A DNA stretch of 64,000 bases, taken from contig CP136062.1 in the NCBI GenBank assembly GCA_032622095.1, positions 194,873,887 to 194,937,886 on the forward strand, in the 5' to 3' direction. A program made the position numbers and the translations under genes. Origin of the DNA: Siphonodentalium dalli. Lineage: Eukaryota > Mollusca > Scaphopoda > Gadilida > Siphonodentaliidae. The notes beneath the pieces were generated by a model, which was given only the letters and a program-made list of their open reading frames with translations, was not told where the DNA came from and did not search any database. Shown here piece by piece: positions 58,502-64,000 of the stretch (positions are counted from its first letter, which is position 1; each line of letters opens with the position of its first letter).

Positions 58502-58686
58502 CAATGATGTTTTTTCATCTGATCAATCTTCTTTTTCGTAGTGCCATCACATTGTAAAGCCCAATATGAACTCGAATTGCACCTAAAACAGTTACCGTAA
58601 GGTGGTATCCACTTTGTATTCTTTACAACTTCTAATGCAATTTTTCGTAAATGTTGTATGTTGTTACTCTGCAATCGTGGATCCAT
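58501..58686 (-). CDS. Small Cys-containing protein D, 61 aa, unknown
   Basis: Minus-strand ORF whose ATG is 32 bp beyond the left arm of the palindrome at 58718-58836. It contains NCFRCNSSSYWALQC at about residues 32-46, a possible partial zinc-binding ribbon, and ends KKKIDQMKKHH. Its TGA overlaps the ATG of the next ORF. It pairs divergently with the DNA polymerase gene. Family unknown; could be the N-terminal part of a longer protein split by a frameshift. Confidence 0.5.
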   Translation of the reverse strand: MDPRLQSNNIQHLRKIALEVVKNTKWIPPYGNCFRCNSSSYWALQCDGTTKKKIDQMKKHH

Positions 58687-58717
58687 GGTGAGCGTTCGGT
58701 GCGTTATTCAGTCGTCA

Positions 58718-58836
58718 GTGAAATGACGACGTGATGAAAAATCGCGTTGCTTTTATGCTCTGACACGGACGATGACTGCGCATGTCCGTGTCAGAGCATA
58801 AAAGCGACACGATTTTTCATCACGTCGTCATTTCAC
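58718..58836. promoter_or_regulatory. Bidirectional promoter: inverted repeat, 53-nt arms
   Basis: Arms 58718-58770 and 58784-58836 match at 51 of 53 positions around a 13-nt centre. Each arm has a TATA-like CATAAAAG pointing outwards (58797-58804 plus; 58757-58750 minus) and an ACGTCGTCATTTCAC outer end. The polymerase ATG follows the right arm by 1 bp, so its 5' leader would be only a few nucleotides to about 10 nt if initiation is about 30 bp after the TATA-like box. The same ACGTCGTCA core occurs in the 55 and 57 kb promoters. Confidence 0.75.
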
Positions 58837-58837
58837 G

Positions 58838-61235
58838 ATGAAACGCCTTGTGCCATCTTCAGATAGCGAAAGCGAACGAGATAATAGAACGAGAGTGCGA
58901 CTGGATGATGATTGTAAATATTATACCATAAAAAATCTAACCGATAAATACCCGAGGAAATTTAAAACAACATCAAAGAAATACAACGTCACATTTCAAG
59001 ATTTCATCAGCCATTTCAAACTGTTGACAGAATTTTCAAAGATCTGGTGAACAGTTTGAAGGATGAGGGTGACGCAGGACCAAAATATCAAATGAGAATT
59101 TCCATCTTTCATCCAGGGCTAGATCTAGGGATTCACTGAAGCAAAAGACCTGACGGGTGAATTATTGCTTGACAACATAGAAAAAGTTGCACAATCGAAC
59201 AAAAAATTCAAAATTCATGACGGACAGATGACATTTGATATCACTGTCAGGCACACGCCTGCAGGGACCACAAGACATACCTTACATTATGGAGCATTCG
59301 GTGAAAAAAATCAAATTAAAACAGTAAAGAAAAGTATTCTTCTGATTCAGAACGCAGAAGATAACATGTGTTTTGCGAGGGCTGTCGTTGTTGGCATGTG
59401 TAACGCTGACAAAAAAGATACCACTGAATGGAAGCAAGAATGGAAACGGATTACGAGATCAGCAAGAGCTCCACAACGGGAAGCTGCAAAGTCATTGTTG
59501 GATAAAGTGGGGATATCACACCAGGCCAACCGTACGCCAAGGCCAACCGTACCTTTAAATGGCGGTGAAGTTAAAATAAGCACACATTTTGTTGATGGTT
59601 ATCATGCAGAATCAAACACATGGTATGCAATGTATGGGTGTTTATTTCATCGCTGTCCTACTTGCTATCCAGATAGAAACCACCGAAACCCATACAGTAA
59701 TATAACAATGCATGAATTGTATGAAAAAACAATAAAAACGGAAACTGAAATCAAAAGCTTGGGATGCAAATTAATATGCATCTGGGAACATGACCTGGAC
59801 AATAAATGTAAAGAAGACAAAATTTTTAAACAAACTATGGACCAATTATATTTGCATCAAGACCCAATTAAACCAATGGAAGCAGTATTTTGGTGGCAGA
59901 ACTAATGCTCTAAAATTATATCATGAAATAGAACCAAAATCTAAACAGGAAATAAAATATATTGATATATGCAGTTTGTATCCTAGTGTGAATAAATATA
60001 GGGAGTACCCTCTTGGCCATCCTACAATTTTAAGTCAGGAACAAATAGGAGACATAAAATCTTACAAAGGACTCATTAAATGCTAAGTATTACCTCCAAA
60101 TAAATTGTACATTCCAGTGCTACCGATCCACTGTAATAACAAAATGATATATACATTGTGTAAAACTTGTGCAGAAAATGGGAAGTGTAGTCATAAAACT
60201 GAACAGCGTGCTTTAGGTGGAGTTTGGACGCATGTAGAATATTCAAAGCAATAGAATTGGGCTACCAAATTCTGGAAGTGTATCAAGTTTGGCATTGGAC
60301 TGAGTGGTCGGACAAAGTATACAGATATTACATTGATAAATACCTCAAAATTAAACAAGAAGCAAGTGGATATCCAAATTCTGTTAAAAGTGAAGAAGAT
60401 AAAGATAAATACATTAAAGATTATTATGAGGTTGAAGGTATAAAACTTGAAAAGAAAAAATCGAGAAAAAACCAGGACTCCGCCAGTGCGCAAAATTATT
60501 GATAAATTTCATATGGGGAAAAAATGCACAAAATAATATTCTTAATAAAACGAAATATATCTCAGAACCATCCAGATATTTTGAACTACTAACTGATAAA
60601 AATATCACCGTCAAAGCAATTGAAAATTTTCAGCATGATAAATTCATATTATTCAATTATGAAAATAAAACCGACATTATAGAACCACATCCATCTGCCA
60701 ATGTAGTTCTTGCATCATTCGTCACAGCATATGCTTGGAGTTGTAAAAAGTTTTAGAAAAACTCCAAGATTGGGTGCTATATTTCGACACCGATAGCTAT
60801 ATGTATATTTTCGATCCAGAAAAAGAAAATATCAAAACCGAAGACAGCTACCTTGGTAAATGGACTGATGAACATCCGGATGCTAAAATCATAAAATTTG
60901 TAGGGTTTGGACCACAAAATTATGGATATCAGCACGTGAACGATGGTGTCATAAAATATGTATGTAAGGTCAAGGGTATCACTCTGGATTAAAAAACTAA
61001 ACAGCAAGTAAATTTTCATTCAATGGTTGAATGTGTTAACGACCGGTCAAACTTTCAACGTGTCATAAACTACCCATGCAGAATTAAATGCACAAAGAAC
61101 CGAGAAGTAATTAGTGAAGAGAAAACAAAAACATTCCGATCTGTGTACACCAAACGACTTGTGGGTGAATACAACACAATTCCTTATGGATGGAATTGTT
61201 GTTTTACCAGCAGAGATGCTTTTGAAAATTTATAA
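58838..61235 (+). pseudogene. polB: Protein-primed family B DNA polymerase, decayed
   Basis: Would replicate the linear element genome by protein priming. Three frames alternate. The N-terminus (to 59050) is acidic/basic and disordered. A conserved N-terminal segment lies at 59165-59500 (AEDNMCFARAVVVG). Then comes VDGYHAESNTWYAMYGCLFH near 59590, with CPTCYP, and WEHDLD near 59784. Motif A reads DICSLYPS near 59960, the motif B region FIWGKNAQ near 60510, motif C YFDTDS near 60778, and a C-terminal VYTKR...IPYGW block ends near 61193. In family members the 3'-5' exonuclease domain separates the N-terminal segment from the VDGY block; here only about 30 codons remain and no exonuclease motif is visible. 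Several frameshifts and in-frame stops (59048, 60084, 60756, 60990) are present. Divergent partner: protein D. Confidence 0.92.
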
Positions 61236-61760
61236 TAACTTGATCAAAATGTCAAAAATGGATCAAGAAATCAAACGAGAACTTAAACAAACTTGGTTTT
61301 TGAGGGAAAGTAAAATTATAGTGCAGACATTGCTGAACGGACATTTCTCTGAGGGGCAGAGTCGATTAAAATGTTTGATTGAGAGATCAGAATTAGAAAC
61401 TGATTTCTTAATGGATATATTGGATCAACTGTTTTCAGATTATTGAATATTTCATGATGTTCCTAAAAACAAAATAAACGAAATTCGTGAATTAGTTGAA
61501 TATCAAGACAGGATCTCAATGAAAAAACTTTGAAATTCGAAGAGGTGACGAGAATATATGGATACATTATTCTCCGAGAACCATGTGCAATTTTCACTGC
61601 TGAAAAGTTATTTGAAGAAAATGTGTCTTTGGATTATATTGTAAAAACCACTAGACCTATTTCAGACTTAGATAATGAACTCATTTGGACATTTGGAATA
61701 ATCTGGAGTTATGGTGATTCTTCATTAAAATTAAAAAAGGTTGATTCCGAACAATCCTAA
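61236..61760 (+). pseudogene. Unknown Polinton ORF(s) between polymerase and ATPase
   Basis: The frame ending at 61446 (starting in the polymerase C-terminal region) gives a helical segment rich in leucine, lysine and glutamate (KMDQEIKRELKQTWFLRESK). The frame 61530-61760 gives another with REPCAIFTAEKLFEENVSLD. They are separated by a stop at 61444 and a frame change near 61530. They may be pieces of one gene or two. No family recognised. Confidence 0.45.
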
Positions 61761-61769
61761 TCAGTCTTA

Positions 61770-62445
61770 CATGATATGTCTCAGGGTAAAGATAGACGAA
61801 ACATTGTTGTTCAAACATCCCTGTAACATTTTCATATCGGGACCAAGTGGTTGTGTTAAAAACAGAATTTGTTAACAAATTAATCGAATATAAAGATGAC
61901 TTGTTCAAACCTGTTCCATACAAAGTCGTTTGGTGTTACAAAGAATGGCAAAATACCTGTATAGTCAGATGCAAGAATTTAACAATATTCAATTTATAAA
62001 TGGAATACCGGATGATGACAATGAACTTGTCGATGACACAGACTTACCGTACCTCATCGTTTTTTATGATATGTTAGGTGATAAAGATGAAGAAAAAATT
62101 ATGTTGTGGTTTACAAGAAAAGGACATCCCAGAAATACATCTGTTATTTACATAACCCAAATCATGTTTCAGAAATCTAAAGCAAGTAGAACTTTGAATT
62201 TGAATGCACATTACATGGTACTATTTCAAAGTGTGCATGATAAATGTCAAATAAAAATTCTTGCCTCTCAAATGCAAATACCTCATATAATGCAAGCATA
62301 TGATGATGCAACTTCAACCAATCATGGTTATTTACTACTCGATTTTCACCCAAAAACGGTTAAATCGTTGGGACTTAGAACTGATATTTTCCATCGCTGG
62401 CTCACAACTGACGACCGAGCTGCGGTAATATATTCATCGGTATAA
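61770..62445 (+). pseudogene. Genome-packaging ATPase (FtsK/HerA, A32-like), frameshifted
   Basis: Packaging ATPases of Polintons and related viruses pump DNA into capsids. A P-loop start NIFISGPSGC is visible near 61826-61855, followed by a frame change within the Walker A motif. FVNKLIEYKDDLFKPVPYKV follows in another frame. The main frame 61930-62445 has the Walker-B-like LIVFYDML near 62058, then ITQIMFQKSKASRTLNLNAH near 62150 (family-typical RT-LN block) and YLLLDFHPKT near 62330. At least two frameshifts separate Walker A from Walker B. It lies between the polymerase and pX-like genes, as is common in adintovirus-type elements. Confidence 0.85.
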
Positions 62446-62482
62446 AGATAAGTGTATCAACATAATATTTTCATTTCCAATC

Positions 62483-62878
62483 ATGGAGTCGCATGAAGCA
62501 GTCTTGAGTGTATTTTCGACTATAGCTAAATTAATACTTGATGATCACTTAAAGCTTCCAACGCAGACACGAACATTTCTGCAAAAACACAAAAAAGAGC
62601 TGTAGAAAATAGCTGACATTAGAACTCATATCGATTCAAAAAAGATAACACTTTTCAAAACTGGTGGAGGTGGATTTATCGGTGGAGTTTTGATCAGAAG
62701 TCTTCTCAGACAAAAAGAAAATAAATCAATTGCACGAGCTAGATCAAATAGAGTAAATGCTACTAGAGTAAATTCTACAATTGCACAGCGAACTAGTCCA
62801 GTTAGAGTAAATTCTACAATTGCACAGCGAGCTACTCCAGCTAGAGTAAATTCTACTGGATTAAATTCTCAACTATAA
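62483..62878 (+). pseudogene. pX-like small basic/hydrophobic protein, one in-frame stop
   Basis: The start ATG 62483 gives 40 codons (MESHEAVLSVFSTIAKLILD... with LQKHKKEL), a TAG at 62603, then the same frame continues to 62878. The second part has a glycine-rich hydrophobic segment (TGGGGFIGGVLIRSLL) and an arginine-rich tail with tandem RVNSTIAQR repeats. The layout (helical N-terminus, KKH block, glycine-rich hydrophobic core, basic tail) resembles the pX-like core/minor protein of adintoviruses. Only one stop interrupts it. Confidence 0.65.
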
Positions 62879-63040
62879 TGGTCCGCAACCAATTCCATCA
62901 GTTCAAGAAGCAGAACATTACCCGTTGGTTCAACGATACTCAAAACTTATGAACCTTTCAAAACCATCAAAATTAGCTTTGATGACATTTGATCGTAATT
63001 TTAATAAACGTAGAAGTAAAAGTAATTCAGTCAGTTAACA
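62879..63040 (+). pseudogene. Open stretch after the pX-like gene
   Basis: A frame offset from the pX-like gene is open for about 54 codons (QPIPSVQEAEHYPLVQRYSK ... basic end) to a TAA near 63037. It has no ATG at its start, so it may be the displaced C-terminus of the pX-like protein or the rest of a separate small gene. Confidence 0.4.
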
Positions 63041-63061
63041 TTCAACTGTTGATGAGTAAAG

Positions 63062-63860
63062 ATGGCGAAAAAAACTCCACTGATTTAAATATATGGTAGT
63101 TTTGTAATGGCTATGAATCAGGCACCAACTCATTTTCGAAAAACAATAATAAAAGATGCCCCAAAGAAAGTGATTGCATGTCAGAATGCTGTAAAAAATA
63201 TCTTAAAAGGCAATGTAAAACTAACAGAAGCTCAGAATCGCATTACCACATAATCCTGAAATTACAAATGTTTCAAAACTAAGCAGAGAATTGAATTCAG
63301 TTTCTGATCAAAATTTGTCAGAATCCGAGAAGGTTCAATTATATGGTACAACTTTGCGCAAATTGAAAACTTCTCAAAAATCAGTTAGGGCTATTTCAAC
63401 CCTGAAAACAGAACAACCGTTTAATCATCATAGGGATGTGATAGAAAGTATTCCGTTAAAGATGAGAAAAAAAGCTGAACAACTTTTACTACTGATTTCA
63501 AAACATCCGCAAATGAAGATTGATGAACATGGACAATTAACATATGGTGAAAAAGTTATTAGAGGATCAAATATTGTTGATCTCCTCAATGATATTGTAC
63601 GACAAAGAAAAGGTTTCGAACCAATAGGTTGGGAAACCTTTAGGATTGAGCGAACCTCAAGAGTTTGTAGGGAACAGAAACCGTGGGCTTTGGATTAAAA
63701 AACATTTGACAGATGATTCAGATGATGATTTTGAAGCTCCGGTACAAAGCATAAAACGAAAACGATTTGATTCTCATCGATTCACACCAATGAAAGGTAT
63801 AAAAGCAAGACATTCAAAAACTAAAATAGCAGATAGGTTGACACCAACGGGTATTAAAAC
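63062..63860 (+). pseudogene. Conserved Polinton-associated protein, frameshifted
   Basis: The frame from 63062 (one early TAA) reads to about 63253. The main frame 63291-63698 has SIPLKMRKKAEQLLLLISKH and GSNIVDLLNDIVRQRKGFEP, a block I recognise as recurring next to pX and integrase genes in Polinton/adintovirus elements. A third frame continues with an acidic DDSDDDFEAP patch and a basic KRKRFDSHRFTP stretch to about 63860. It may be a core or minor structural protein; the function is unproven. At least two frameshifts. Confidence 0.6.
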
Positions 63861-63870
63861 AAAAAACACA

Positions 63871-64000
63871 ATGGGATCCATACTAGATGAACAGTTATCT
63901 AAAATGTTCTATAATCCAAAGAAAGTTGGAAGTTATGGCGGTGTAAAGAAGCTTTTTGCTGAAGCGAAAAGGCAAAATACAAAAATAAAACTCATAGATG
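63871..64000 (+). CDS. Integrase, N-terminal start only (cut by window edge)
   Basis: ATG at 63871 opens a frame that stays open to the window end (43 codons). MFYNPKKVGSYGGVKKLFAE matches the N-terminal segment of Polinton/adintovirus retroviral-type integrases, upstream of the zinc-binding and DDE core domains, which lie outside the window. It follows the frameshifted associated gene by about 10 bp. Whether the rest is intact cannot be seen. Confidence 0.65.
   Translation, partial: MGSILDEQLSKMFYNPKKVGSYGGVKKLFAEAKRQNTKIKLID

Larger units (their letters stand above)
55291..64000. mobile_element. Maverick/Polinton (adintovirus-like) element, partial, decayed
   Basis: The gene set is diagnostic: protein-primed family B DNA polymerase (58838-61235), packaging ATPase (61770-62445), pX-like protein (62483-62878), a conserved associated protein (63062-63860) and the start of an integrase (63871 onwards), all on the plus strand. 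Left of these lies a cluster of small unknown ORFs with divergent promoters and histone-type 3' ends. Capsid genes and the right terminus must lie beyond the window. The left terminus was not located. Adintoviruses are animal-associated DNA viruses whose integrated forms are Polintons; this copy carries many frameshifts and is not functional. Confidence 0.9.

Overview
The window is AT-rich metazoan DNA. No host gene with intact exons could be supported. It is a graveyard of mobile elements: LINE retrotransposons, a Harbinger transposase, a Myb/SANT-type element gene, many inverted-repeat (MITE and foldback) elements, minisatellites, and the first about 9 kb of a Maverick/Polinton (adintovirus-like) element that runs off the right edge. 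The L2/CR1-type LINEs, the GTCC-rich repeats and a repeat head resembling one common in gastropod and bivalve genomes suggest a marine invertebrate, probably a mollusc or another lophotrochozoan. That host call is inference only.

Layout: 1-9.5 kb holds copies of a MITE family here called M1 (shared terminal motif CCAACATATCCTCGC, strong central hairpin), a 1.25 kb inverted-repeat element carrying a minisatellite, and a 1.5 kb element with TGTCCCCCGAC ends and an internal tandem array. 9.5-11 kb has a broken reverse transcriptase on the minus strand. 13.6-16.9 kb is a degraded endonuclease/reverse-transcriptase LINE whose 3' part is interrupted by a perfect 53-nt hairpin. 18.3-20.7 kb has a zinc-knuckle ORF1 remnant and a Harbinger transposase pseudogene. 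21.1-22.0 kb is a GC- and pyrimidine-rich island. 23.2-24.1 kb (minus) is a broken Myb/SANT-like gene. 25-41 kb is dominated by inverted-repeat elements: two relatives with TTAA target sites and twin palindromes, a 4.63 kb element with perfect 24-bp ends, and a 643-bp foldback with nested hairpins. 42.7-46.7 kb is a degraded L2-type LINE. 48.9-54.9 kb is repeats, including a TTAA insertion whose empty paralogous site is also in the window.

55.3-64.0 kb is the most interesting region. It carries a decayed protein-primed family B DNA polymerase, a packaging ATPase, a pX-like small hydrophobic/basic protein, a conserved Polinton-associated protein and the start of an integrase, all on the plus strand. 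To their left is a cluster of small unknown genes arranged around two near-perfect inverted repeats that look like bidirectional promoters. Three of the small genes end in the same 3' signal. In two of them it is an exact match to the replication-dependent histone mRNA stem-loop (6-bp stem, TTTC loop) followed by a purine-rich downstream element, which suggests that this element borrowed histone-type, S-phase-linked 3' processing. The third copy has a 9-nt loop expansion. The replication and packaging genes are full of frameshifts and stops, so this copy is dead, while several left-arm small genes are still open.
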